In this document: positions 23,094 through 34,100 of the stretch, one piece after another
How the letters are laid out: every line of letters begins with the position of its first letter
Numbering within the stretch: the first letter of the stretch is position 1
Assembly: GCF_036373705.1 (NCBI RefSeq)
Contig: NC_089858.1
Location: 35,188,749 to 35,252,748 of the forward strand
Length of the DNA stretch: 64,000 nucleotides
Direction: 5' to 3'
Source of the DNA: Amia ocellicauda
Lineage: Eukaryota > Chordata > Actinopteri > Amiiformes > Amiidae
Notes under the pieces: model-generated
The model's database searches: none
Told to the model about the DNA's origin: nothing
Seen by the model: the letters and a program-made list of their open reading frames with translations, nothing else
Translations under genes and position numbers: made by a program

Positions 23094-23318
23094 GCATGTA
23101 TATTTAGCATGTATATATATATTCAGCATGTCTGAGAAATAAAGTAAATCATTATTTTATACAGTCTTTTTTGTTCTTCTTGATCATGGGTGTGAATAAT
23201 TTTGGAGGGTACAGTGTGTAGGTGGGAGGGTGTCTTTTCCCCACTGTACTCACACAATCCATATTCCCGTGATGGAGAAGGCAGAGAGGCTGACGGGGAG
23301 AATGATCCAGGCAGTCAT
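16135..23318 (-). CDS. tmem150a: TMEM150A, six-pass membrane protein of the TMEM150/FRAG1/DRAM family
   Basis: Coding exons in order on the minus strand are 23318-23254, 22767-22720, 22489-22403, 21247-21180, 20320-20193, 18907-18730 and 16409-16135, totalling 849 bp and 282 residues; human has 271. All borders are GT-AG and the phases agree. The N-terminus [20 protein letters not shown] is a signal-anchor-like first membrane segment. Conserved blocks follow: [20 protein letters not shown] with an N-glycosylation sequon, a [10 protein letters not shown] loop, [33 protein letters not shown], and [20 protein letters not shown]. The tail ends in [20 protein letters not shown], almost as in mammals. 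In mammals TMEM150A associates with the EFR3-TTC7-PI4KA complex and tunes plasma-membrane PI4P and PI(4,5)P2. A Pro/Gly-rich stretch in the tail ([12 protein letters not shown]) appears longer than in human. A 5' UTR exon may lie near 26.1-26.5 kb. Confidence 0.95.
16410..18729. other. TMEM150A last intron (minus strand)
   Basis: No exon or gene is recognised inside. The DNA has G-rich stretches near 16890-16920 and 17630-17655, a poly-T tract near 18123-18136, and AT-rich DNA around 18180-18240. Confidence 0.45.
18910..20192. other. TMEM150A intron between coding exons 5 and 6 (minus strand)
   Basis: The intron opens with GA-rich low-complexity DNA at about 18925-19035, then a TTCA tetranucleotide repeat at about 19108-19136. 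No gene is recognised in the rest. Confidence 0.5.
20321..22402. other. TMEM150A introns around coding exon 4 (minus strand)
   Basis: Coding exon 4 occupies only 21180-21247 of this span. The remainder has GA-rich DNA near 20325-20435 and no recognisable gene or mobile element. Confidence 0.45.
22975..23094. repeat. AT/AC compound microsatellite with palindromic flank
   Basis: GATA/GATATA-like units pass into a long perfect AT run and then an AC run. The start contains self-complementary ATAGAGATAT/ATATCTCTAT, so it can form a hairpin. It lies in TMEM150A intron 1, about 160 bp from the start-codon exon. Confidence 0.9.
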
Positions 23319-26200
23319 TGGGGAGGCCGGGTCGGGCGTGTGTCCAAAGCATGAGGAGGAGGTAGACTAGAGCAGCCGGCGAGGAGACGGGAGGCCACAC
23401 TGGGGCGGGGTGGGCAGGACGATGGGCTCGTCGAGGAGACTAGCGGGCGTGGAGACTTGAGGGGACATGAGAGGTTGACGACACCGCTGCTGCTGACCCT
23501 GACTTGGCTGGCACCATGGGACACCCCCCCAGCTTCCCAGACCTGGCAACGCAGAGCACAAGACAAGACACAAAACTAAATTAAATAAACAAAAATATCA
23601 GTCGTATTGCATGGCAACCTGAGTCAATGAAGGTTTCCACTGGACAGGCGGCAGATCCCATGTGCATAAAACCAAATTACCACCGCGTAGTTAACACAGC
23701 ACGTTCACCAGAACGCATGGGGGTTTAAAGACACGTGCATTGCAGCATCATGAGTGGAGTCTGGGGAGGAGCTTGGAGCTGGTACCCTGTACACGGAACA
23801 ATGTCCAAGACACCAAAACACTCTCCAAAACAATGCGCAGCCACCAGACAGCAGCCTTCTTCAGGTCACTGCCAAATCCAGCCAAGAATGCACAGCCCCA
23901 CCACAGGCTGAGACAACCCCCGCCCCCCCCACATTCATAACAGTAGGATCTTCCCCTGCCTGAGGTCAAGTCTACTATGTTGAGGAAGGTCTGAAACCAT
24001 AAGCAATTTCAAAAACCTGCAGACCACTACAACCTCAGCACATGGCGAAAAAAGAAGAACAAAAACTCACGTCAATCAGGCCCCCTTTATGAACAGACAA
24101 ATGGAGAGACGTTCCCGCCCGGTGTCCACAACACAAAGAGTTCGATATGAAAAGGACAGATTAGTCTCATCTGCCTTATTTTCCCCTGCTAGTGCTTCCT
24201 GTGCCAAGGGAGGATTCGGTATATTGCACAGTTGAATCTGATGACGCAGAAAATTCAACCATTTCCTGTTGAATTCCAGAGAAAAAACAGGCCTGGAGAG
24301 GGCTGGACTGCCGTCCTCAGAAAGTGTCCTCCAGTTTAACCCAGCTTTTTTTTTTTTTTTTTTCTTCTTGAAGTGACAAGTCTGGACTGGCTATTGGCAA
24401 GGAAAGTAGCCATGCAGGTAAATCGCACACACCCAGACTGCATGCCTTGAAGGCACGAAACCAATAATTAACACAAGTCGGCTGTAAATGTTCTTATTAC
24501 TCACCTACTCGGAATCTGCAGAATTGAGAAAATTAAGCTTGGCCTCTATTGTGAACATCACCCGCCATTTTCAATACCAATCAAACTCTGATATTATTGC
24601 CAGCTTTCAGGTCATGAATATTGGGAAAATAAAGCTAAGGGCCCGATTTGCCACTGGGAGGGACACTACACAACCCACCAAAATAAAGACACTATTGCAC
24701 ACCAGGGTGGTCAGGTATACAAAGTCGTGATCTGGTGGAGGAAGCTTGAACAACCGCAACCTCAAAATAATTAAAAAAGATAAAATGCATCTGAATCTCT
24801 TTTCAATGCAACTGACCCCCCCCATTCTGCTAGATCTTGGAGACACAGTTCTTAGAGGAAACCTTAACTCTCGCTATTGCTACATCTTCTCACAGACGTC
24901 TGGACATCACTCGGCCCCTTTGACATGGAGACACCGGATAATGAACTGAACCTGGCTGCCAGCTGAGAGCCTGTTAATCAAGTATTAGCTTTGAACTGTG
25001 ACACAGTCTGCTCTTGTCAGTGTTATCCTCTTTCAGCCACTTTTGTTTACAAAGCTTCCCCTTCTGTATCTGCCCAGTACAGCATGCATATAAAGCGCTG
25101 ACTTTCCCCCCTTACAGAAAAACTATGGCGAAGCAATCATATGTTCTTGGGAGCTATGGCAACTGAACAGACAATAGTATAATACATTACAGGGGAGAAG
25201 AAAAAACACATCCACATATCATAAGCAAGTCAATGCAAGTCTTTCTTATGGAGATTACTGTAAGTGGCTGGATCATTTTGTTTGCATAAACAGTCTGACA
25301 CTTATGAAAGGCGCCTGGGATAATAAAGCACGACGGAAACGAGAGACAGGGAGATGAAAAGTTACAGTGCAGAAGTTACACTGGGACACAGAAATGCATC
25401 AAATCCAGCAAATGAAGTACACAGTGGTGCAAAATACCGATATAAGCTACACCACAAGCGACGTGGAGGATGACCAATATATGCATATGCAAAATCACGT
25501 TGCTTTGGCTACTTCTCTAGCACAGGACCCAGGAAGTGAGGGGGGGACGGGGATTTAATCAAATAATGTATTCCGCCGTGCAACAACCTGCAAACAGTGT
25601 CAAACACCACCCAGTGCTTGCACTTTGAGATTACAGTTGAATGCATGCACACATATACGGGTTAATTATTAAACAAAAGGCATACCACTACCCCTTAAAG
25701 GAAAAATGTAATGTTGCCAAGAAATGTGTATTTAATGGCGGAGATCCCCCTCTCTGTACTGCTCCGGTTCTCTCCTACGTCCAGCGGCGTGACGGCTGCT
25801 TCAGGTTAATTCATCCTATACTGACACCTAGCCCAGGGGTCCCATTAGGCTGGGTGCATCTCCGCCTCAAACCATTGCCTGTGAAACCACGGAATAAAAA
25901 GCCACTTCACCGCCAGCTGGGTCCATTTCACTGGCAGGAGCACGGTATCGCTGCCGAGAGAAAGACGCCGTGCACCGCTGTTCTTGTCGCAGGAAAACGC
26001 CGGGCTGTCCGCGGAAAGCCTACCGAAAGCGAGCCAGTGTTCGTGCTAAAGTGAAATAAATAAAGATGTCATACATACCCAAAACCGATAGCCCACCTTA
26101 CACCCAAACAACCTTGGGTTTCCCTTTAAAAACAGCTCTTCGTTTCTGTGCCATAGCCTCTGAGTTGGGCAATCCACCCCCCGCTGCCGCTGCTCTTCGC
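23319..26200. other. Region upstream of the TMEM150A start codon
   Basis: This is probably 5' UTR intron and flank for TMEM150A. On the minus strand, a donor-like GTAAGG at 26102-26097 could end a 5' UTR exon beginning near 26.5 kb. A poly-T tract lies at about 24342-24363. The DNA from 25.9 to 26.04 kb is CpG-rich. No protein gene is recognised. Confidence 0.4.
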
Positions 26201-26520
26201 AGGGCACTGTGGTAGTTGTAGTTCTAGGAGGCAGCCGGGCACGACCGAACAGCCGCGGAGGAAGGCCTCAGTGCACAGCAAGTCCCATAATGCCCCGGCG
26301 GCAGGGGGCGGGACGAGATGGGGGTTATTGATGTGGCGTTGTCCAATGAAAAGTTGAGTTCCTGATCGGGGACTATAACGCAGCCACCAATCAGCGACAG
26401 CAGGTGGCTGCACGATGACAACTTGACTAGCAGGCCGAGGTAACGCTGCAATGATGCCCTCTGCCGGGCGTGCTTCAAACAGCGCTTTTCGGATTCCTGT
26501 GCCACTACTCACGGACTACT
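26200..26520 (-). promoter_or_regulatory. Probable TMEM150A promoter with ZNF143-like motifs and CCAAT boxes
   Basis: This CpG-containing block has a ZNF143/Staf-like site on the minus strand at 26204-26222 (reverse complement ACTACAACTACCACAGTGC) and a second on the plus strand at 26275-26293 (ACAGCAAGTCCCATAATGC), three mismatches from the common form ACTACAATTCCCATAATGC. CCAAT boxes lie near 26343 and 26386. Such motifs mark active, often bidirectional, promoters. Assignment to TMEM150A is inferred from position. Confidence 0.45.
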
Positions 26521-26664
26521 AGTGCTAACTGATGTCTGTGAACCAGTCATCAATATCGTATAGATCTTTACATCAAATCGTTTTTTCAAATACAATTTTC
26601 TAGATCACCTGGGGGGTGGGGGGAGGTTATATGGAGCTCGGTGCAAATCTCATATGGTCCAGTG

Positions 26665-26882
26665 CAAGGGGGGGCAACCCTGTTTCTGCAGAGCCACAAT
26701 CCTGCAGGTTTTCCAGGTCTCTGTACATCATCAGCTACTGGATTCCTTGAACACATGGGGTGTTTGACTAATTAAGACCCATAATTGGTTCAATTAAACA
26801 GTCAACAATTTGGATCAAACAAAACAAGTAGGTACTGCGGCGCTCCAGGACCGGGGTCACCCACCTCTGGACTCTAATGGTT
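26665..26882. repeat. Short interspersed element with 'GGTCCTGGAG'-type ends
   Basis: The left end (GGGGCAACCCTG) and the right end (reverse complement CCAGAGGTGGGTGACCCCGG) resemble a common fish and tetrapod non-autonomous repeat that starts near GGGGTGGGCAACCCTGGTCC. The interior is AT-rich, with ATTAAGACCCATAATTGGTT and no open frame. I infer a decayed non-autonomous DNA element. Confidence 0.5.
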
Positions 26883-26984
26883 ATTGATGTCAGTATATGC
26901 GAGGCCGAGCTGCACTATTATCATGAATGGAACATGGGGGGGTGATGAACCCAGGTGCAGAGCGCAGGAGACAGTCAGTGTTAG

Positions 26985-27085
26985 TGGTTTCCCAACCCTG
27001 GTCCTGGGGACCCAACTCTCCTGCTGGTTTTTGATCTAACTGCACTCCCAATTAATTTATTGAAACCTGAATTGAACTTATAATT
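26985..27085. repeat. Second short element of similar type
   Basis: GGTTTCCCAACCCTGGTCCT, followed by a CTGCTGGTTTTTGATCTAAC segment and an AT-rich ATTAATTTATTG tract, matches a widespread fish repeat in layout. It lies about 100 bp from the repeat ending at 26882 and shares the CCCTGGTCCTGG-type core. Only one end is clear. Confidence 0.45.
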
Positions 27086-28118
27086 TGCTTCATTCCATAT
27101 TATACATGTTTTATCTCACAAAAAGTTGGAGAATATTGGTGTATGTGTGTATGTGAGTGTATTGGATAGAGAAGAAAGCATGCATTCAGGGGATTATCAG
27201 CTCTCATTGCTATAAAATATATCAGATATCAGTTAAGAGGAGGTAAAGACTGGTCAATTATGGCATCGCATCCCCTTTTATTTTCATGAAAGCGCTAATT
27301 TTTGTCATAGGCTAATTCGCTACCGTTTTCATACACTTAAATTTGGACAAATGCAGTCACCTGTTTCAATTAATCAGACACTACAATAAACGAAGTACTG
27401 CCTCTATCAAGTGATATATTTTGGTCAATAAAAGTGCATTCTATTATTGGTATTATTATTATTGCTATTTATAGGCCCTACTGACCTTCCTTTTTATTGC
27501 TAGACAACATCGCATAACCAGTCAGACAATGCCAAATCCATTGAACACAGCATACTTTATTTCCATCCTTGTGTGGCTCAGAGTGCTCCTGTGATATAAG
27601 TGTGAAAAGTATCAGGATATGAGCAGGACGAGGCGTATGCTCTTTATGGTTACAAATATAATTTGAATATTATTTTACTAATTCAATTTTATGCAATGCT
27701 CTCAGTGATGGATCACAAACTCAAGATAAGCTGTACACACACTTTATAGATTCTCATTAAAATTCAAATACATTCATTTAGTATTTTTTCCTCCAGTACA
27801 CACCCCCCTCCTTATTTAACGGTACAAACAGTAACATTGCACAGTGGTTAATATAATTTAAGGTTCAGGAACAAGCTACACAACTAACACAAATCTAACT
27901 CTAAGACTCTGTTGGTATCTGTTGGTACAATAACAACCAGATTAACTGGTTTATAGTTGTGGACCAGTGCCCGCCCACTGCGGAGGGAGTTCAGTGGACT
28001 GTGGCGCTGTGGGGACAGGTGTTGTCTGCTCACTCAAGAGCACACTGGGTATGGCAGCTATATGGACTGGCTGTATTAGGGGACACATTTAAAAACAAAA
28101 CTATATATGTGTGTGTGT
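27086..28118. other. PROM2 upstream flank
   Basis: The DNA is AT-rich. No strong promoter element is visible by eye. A GC-richer patch lies at 27958-28030, just before PROM2 exon 1. A CA/TG run (TATATGTGTGTGTGTATGG) directly precedes and overlaps the start region. Confidence 0.45.
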
Positions 28119-31100
28119 ATGGCGGGCAGCAGGACGTTGGGTGTGCTGACCGTGTGGCTGCTGACCAGCGCTGCGGGGTCCCAGTACTGCCAGAGGGGCG
28201 CAGAGAAGCTCAGTTTCCACGATATAAACCAGCAGGTGTCCCTCGAGACCCTGAGCACTGCAGGCTCGCTGGGACCTCTGTATGGCTTTGTACACCAGTT
28301 TCTGGACGCAGTGCAGCCCAACCCCTTCCCTGACGGTGAGTGTGCTTGTGCTTCTATTTTATTTTGCTTTCAAATAAATTACATTAAAATCTCCAATTAG
28401 ATCACAGTATATATCACAATAAAGCAAGGCTCTGTCTACCATTATGGAAAATGCATACAGCTACATACAGTATACTTTAGTAGGACATAAGTAGGGCAAT
28501 ATTTAAAGTTCTTATCAGAGTTCTTTTATCATATGTGTATCATGGTCCTTGTTCTGAGTTTTCATGATACACCACACTACACTTTACCATATTGTCACCA
28601 TGGAACACTACCTTTACCACACCTTTACTACAGTACACCACACTACCATTTAAGGAGACAGACATACAGCTCATATCTGCTTGTTCTACCTCTTCGCCAT
28701 AGTTAGTCAGTGTTTGTCACAGTGTATTAATGTTATGTATGTCAATGTTACTTATATTAACTTATATAAGTATTATTATAGTAACTAATACGTAATAACT
28801 TATACATGTGGTAGGAGACAAGGGGCTTGTGTGTATATGTACTATTGCTTAGCACATTTTGTGTAATATGATTTGACTACATTTTTACCATGATTTAAAC
28901 AATTTTTTCTCATGTTTTCCAACATATTCACCATGATTTTACCACGATTTTACAATTTCCCCACCCTTGTTTTTACTATGATTTACCATGCTTTTACCAT
29001 GCTCTACACTGTATTCTTACCACAGGACCTCACACTTCACTTAACTCTTGTAGGGGACAAGAGACCTCCTATTTGGCCACCATGACACATTTATTTTTTC
29101 CATTTAATTTCTTGCTCCCTTCTACCACACTTTGTCTTATCCTTATTAGGCTCGTATTTGCATATTACAAAGTGGATATGATGTAAAAACAGATTACTAA
29201 CTGTTCAGGCTCCATTTTATAATTAATGACAACAGCAACAATAATAATACTTACATATAGCCAACTTATAGTAGCTTAAAACTATCATGAACATACCAGC
29301 TATTATACTACAGTTACTAACCTACTTACTTGTACATACTATTACTGATGCATGCTACTCCAAACCTAAACTTTACTATTACTACACCGATTACAAATGA
29401 TTACTGATATTAACCTGCATTTGGTGAAACTCCCACCACATCCTGTCAGGGAGCACAGGAAGAGTTTAATTTAATGTATTTTTCACTCCACATTTCAGAT
29501 TTAATCCGGGACGCTTTGAACAATGTGTGGGATGTTGGGAAGGTAAGAGAATGAATGTCTATTTGAATGACCTGAGTTAAATTGCACACGCTTTGTGTAT
29601 GTCTGCTGGCACTTTATATGTTTACATGATTTAATTGTGCGAACCAAAACATCCTTTCCAGGGCAGGAAAAATATATTTCCACCCTGTGTGGGCTGTTTA
29701 CTGTTCGAGTCACAGCTCTAAATAAGAAAAATAAAATGTCATGTACAGTTCTCTGCTTACATGTATTTTCAATGACACAAGACTCAAATGTTGTTGCCAA
29801 GTGCTTAAATGAAAACAAATACCAGGAATTGCTTTGATAAAATGCTCTTTTGAAAGATACATCTGTCAAAGTGCATCAGTACACCTGCAATCAATTTAAC
29901 ATAAAAGCTTTCAGGAGAAGCTGCCTCACTGATCCCTATTCAGCTACCTTACATACAAAGACAAGCAAAACATGTTTCCTGTTTTTTTTTAAGGGACTAG
30001 AAACTAGAAGCAACCTGTCTGAACTGCCTAATTCTCTTCATGACGGAAACAAGGAAAATTAGATTTCAGATGAGACAGAATTTAATTTACAGATCCCAGC
30101 CTCCTCTCCTTCTCCAGTTACAATCAGTGGAAAGGTGCCACACGACACAAAGAGAGCCCGTGTCTTCCTTAATCTCACATCAGCGCATTTTAATATGACA
30201 GCTGAAACTGGTTATGCAATATTTTAAAAAGGAGAAAATAAAAGCATATCAGATCTCTGGTCACAGGGGTGTGGTCACATCCCATCAAGCCTCCCATCTC
30301 TGGCTGGCTGACCCACTACCTGCTCTTGCCCCGGGTCGACCCACTTCCTACCCACTGTCACACTAATGACAATCACGACCCCACGTTTGCCAAAAAGTGG
30401 TTGACTTGGGGTGTGAACTGGCGTGACGCGGTGCTGTGACTGCCTGTGTCTGCAGGTGATGCGCTACCTGGCCGGCTACACGGTGTGCGCCATCATCGCG
30501 GTGCTCTACGTGCTGGTCGTGCCCCTGGTGGGTCTTGTCTTCTGCTGCTGCCGCTGTCATGGGAAGTGCGGGGGACGGGTCCAGCAGGATCTGAAGTGCC
30601 AGCATGGCGCCATGGCAACCTGCTCGGGCGCCACCACCATCATCATCCTGTAAGTAAACATTAAACAACAAAGCTCCGGCAATCCCAGGAAAAGCCTAGT
30701 ACTGCAGTTCCAATGTAGGCCAAAGTTGTTTTTCTGTTGTGTCCTAGCGTGCTGGGAACATCCAGACAGATTTATCTGGTTTAATAAAACCATAGTTCAC
30801 CCCGGGCCAACAATAAGTCATGAATGAAAGACTTGTGTTGTTTTGTGATATATTGTGTTGCATTGTGATACATTGTGTTATATTTATGTACTGGGTTTGC
30901 AGGGCAGGGGTTGTCCTTGCTTTCACAGCAAACAGCAGAGTGACAGAGAGCGCACAGACCAGCGGGACATCTCTCTGCTCCTCTGTGGGCAACGTGGCAG
31001 ACTTCCTTACCTCCGTATCCCAGGTCAGTCCTTCTCCATTGCCCCCACACTTGCTGCTGCGCTGGGGGAGTGGCACAGGACTTGAGGAACATCACTGTTT

Positions 31101-34100
31101 CGAATCCTGCCGGCCACTCTGAGTTTGGGACCTGTGGGAGGGGGAAGAACACCAGGCACTGTCACAGGGCAGGGATGGCAGGAGGGAGTTTCGATTCCTC
31201 ACACCTGTCCATAGCAGCTGGGAGGCCAGGTGGAGACAGCTTAAGTCAACCACAGTCCTTCTGGCCCACGATAACCGGGACAAATGCCCTGTCTGGGTGC
31301 ACTGGGGCTGTACAGAGGGTCTTCTAAGTCCTTCTCCTGTTACAAAGTTGCTGCTGTGTCCCGCTGGTGTTTTTGAACCTTCACATTAAAGTAGGATGAC
31401 CCTAATCTTGTTCCTGATTGCTGCCCTTGCCAGCATTAGTACCTGGCCACAAATGCACTTTCCCAGCATGCATTGCTTTGCATCCCTCCTCCACCACCCC
31501 CCGCCTTCTCCACAGCTCCTTGGCTCATTCCACCTAGTCCTTTGGGGGCTTCTCATGGCAAGGTCATCACTTCCTTAGCCAAACGAGTCTAGGACAGAGT
31601 AAACTCTCTTTCACCTCCTATATACAAACTCAGTGTGGATTGTATTGACGGGGAAAGGGCTGTACTGAATGTCATTAAACAGTGACCAAACTTTGAGGTT
31701 TCTATTAAGCTGTTGACCGTGAAGGATTGAGTAACTGTTGAAAGGGGTCCGTATCATAGTCAGAGGCTTGGAAGAATAAGCAATTACGCTCAGTGTTTGT
31801 TTCATACGGTTTTCATGAAAACATGCCTACTTAAACTGACAGTGCAGCATCATATTTCAGGGGGGTGTGGGAGGGAGGGGGAAGTTGTCTGTTACAAGTG
31901 TAGGAACCCAAGCACTGCAGCTGCGTTTCTACAAAACAAAAAATTGTGGTTTTTGAGCATTGTTGTAAGTCCTATTTGTGGCCCTAGTTTGGGGACGGAT
32001 TTAAAGGTCGTGTAACGAATATGATCAGCAGAAACAAGAGACACATGAGAGAATGCAAGGAGAATACAATAATCAGAAACAGACTGAAGGGGGATGAACC
32101 AGGATTCAAAAACCTTGAACTGGAAACTTGTAGTCATTTCCTCCTCTTCTTCTTCACAGAATATGCAGAACATTGTCAATCAGTTCTCTGTAGCCAACAA
32201 CACATTTCAAAATGAATTGAAAGGTAAGTCAGCCCCCAAATCTCTGTGCATACTCTGCACTTTTCACTTCTTTGCATATCATAGGCTTTGGCCTCCTGCC
32301 TGTTGAGCTGTGTCTCTTTTCTGCTATAGATGAGGACGATTTATACGGTAACGCGATTGTCTCATCCCTCCAGTCCTCAGTCCAAAGGACACTGAACGAT
32401 CTCTCCATCTCCATAAAAGGTATTTTATTCTGTATTGTATAACAGAATGTTCAGTATTTTAAGGGACTGTTAAAGGCGATGATTCAGAAGCCTAACCACA
32501 GAGCGCAAGGCTGTGTGCATTCGTGACGCAAGTGAAGTCGTCCACAAAGACAAATACATGAATGTGAATAATCCTGCACATGACTTAGTTTACATATGAC
32601 CCCTCACTCTCCGTGTAAGACAAGTTCATTTGCAGATTAAGAAAATTATGCCTTGGTTTCCTACAAAATAACACTTCAGCCTCACCTCAACTCATCAGAG
32701 GACGAAAACAACTTCCTGTTTCATATCTGTTAGTTGTGAAAGGTTAAAGGAAGGTGGAAGAGTCGAAACAAACACGTTTGCGTCAGAACATGTCTCAGGC
32801 TTCTGTCTTTCCACCCTCTCAGATGCAGCGAATGCTACAGAGCTCCTGCAGATCATAAACCAGATCTCCGCCTCCCTTCAGTCTCGACAGGCAGCACTGC
32901 AGTCCAGTCTGACCGAGCGTCGAGATGCCCTGCTTGGGATCAGCGAATACAACCGCAGTCTGGCCTCTGACCTGGATGGTCTGCAGATCGATGCAGACTT
33001 CAGCAAGGCAGGCATTCCAGGACCGGACTGCGCTTGACATATCCAGCAATTCTTATACCATCATCACAGCTACTGTTCAGACTTCAAAGAAAAACATCAT
33101 CATCATTATTATTATTATCAATATATATAATACACAATAATAATAATGACTATATTAAGAATAATCTTTATTTGGATGACACACACACACACTCACATTC
33201 ACACACACACAATCTGGAGAATCTGAGAAATATCCTGAAACATCAATTCAATTGTATTAAATCTTTTTTTTTTTTCACATTGTATTTACAGTTAGATTTT
33301 ACAGCTAGTGCTCAGCCCCACACTGTTTATTTTGCAGATTCCCAGTGTGGAGGAGGAGCTGGCGTACATGAAGAGAAACAATCTGTCAGACCTGATTGAG
33401 AAGGTGAGCCTCTGACCCCAGCAGGCTGTGGGAAAATATCATCACCCTTTGAGAGTCATACAGCAATGTGGTAAAAGAGTGAAATCCAGATCAAGAGCAA
33501 TGTTAAAAACAATCAAAAGCACAGGCACGAGTCCCAACAAACTTCACAGAGAAGGGACAGAGGTCAAGAGTTTCTTTTTTTAAATCAAAATATCATCTGT
33601 TTCCACAACATCACATCTATTCATCTTTGTTTTAGGGAAATAAAACATTTTACGACATTCCCCAGACAATCAGGAATCAAGGCAAATCTATGGTAGATGG
33701 TAAGAACAAACCTAACCATTGTTCCATTCTTTTATTTCTGCTCCTTTGGTACTTGTGTATGTGTTTGTGTGTGTGTGCCTACACCAAGTTTTCAAAACTC
33801 TGCCCATTTAAATCACACCAAATTCGTATAAGTCTATGATCCTACTGGACGCCCAAGTTTACGTGGGACTCTAATCTTAGCCAGCAACCAATGCAATCAA
33901 GTGCAAACTCATAGTGACATAATTGGAAGCACTATTCTCACAGTGACAGCCCATTCTCCCTCCTCACAGATATCCTGGCAGCTCTGGGGGCTCATGGGAA
34001 TACCCTCATGGCCTTCAACCAGCACCTCACCGAACTGCAGATTTTGTCTAATGAGATCTCCAGCGTGAAGAAGCCCATTGAGCAGTACGGGAAGCAGGCA

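Noticed and set aside
22975-23094. CRISPR-like or satellite array
   Set aside because: It is simple AT and AC dinucleotide repeat with no spacers or longer unit.
31060-31110. tRNA gene candidate in PROM2 intron 4
   Set aside because: It has A-box and B-box-like words but no cloverleaf pairing that I can trace; at most a decayed SINE.
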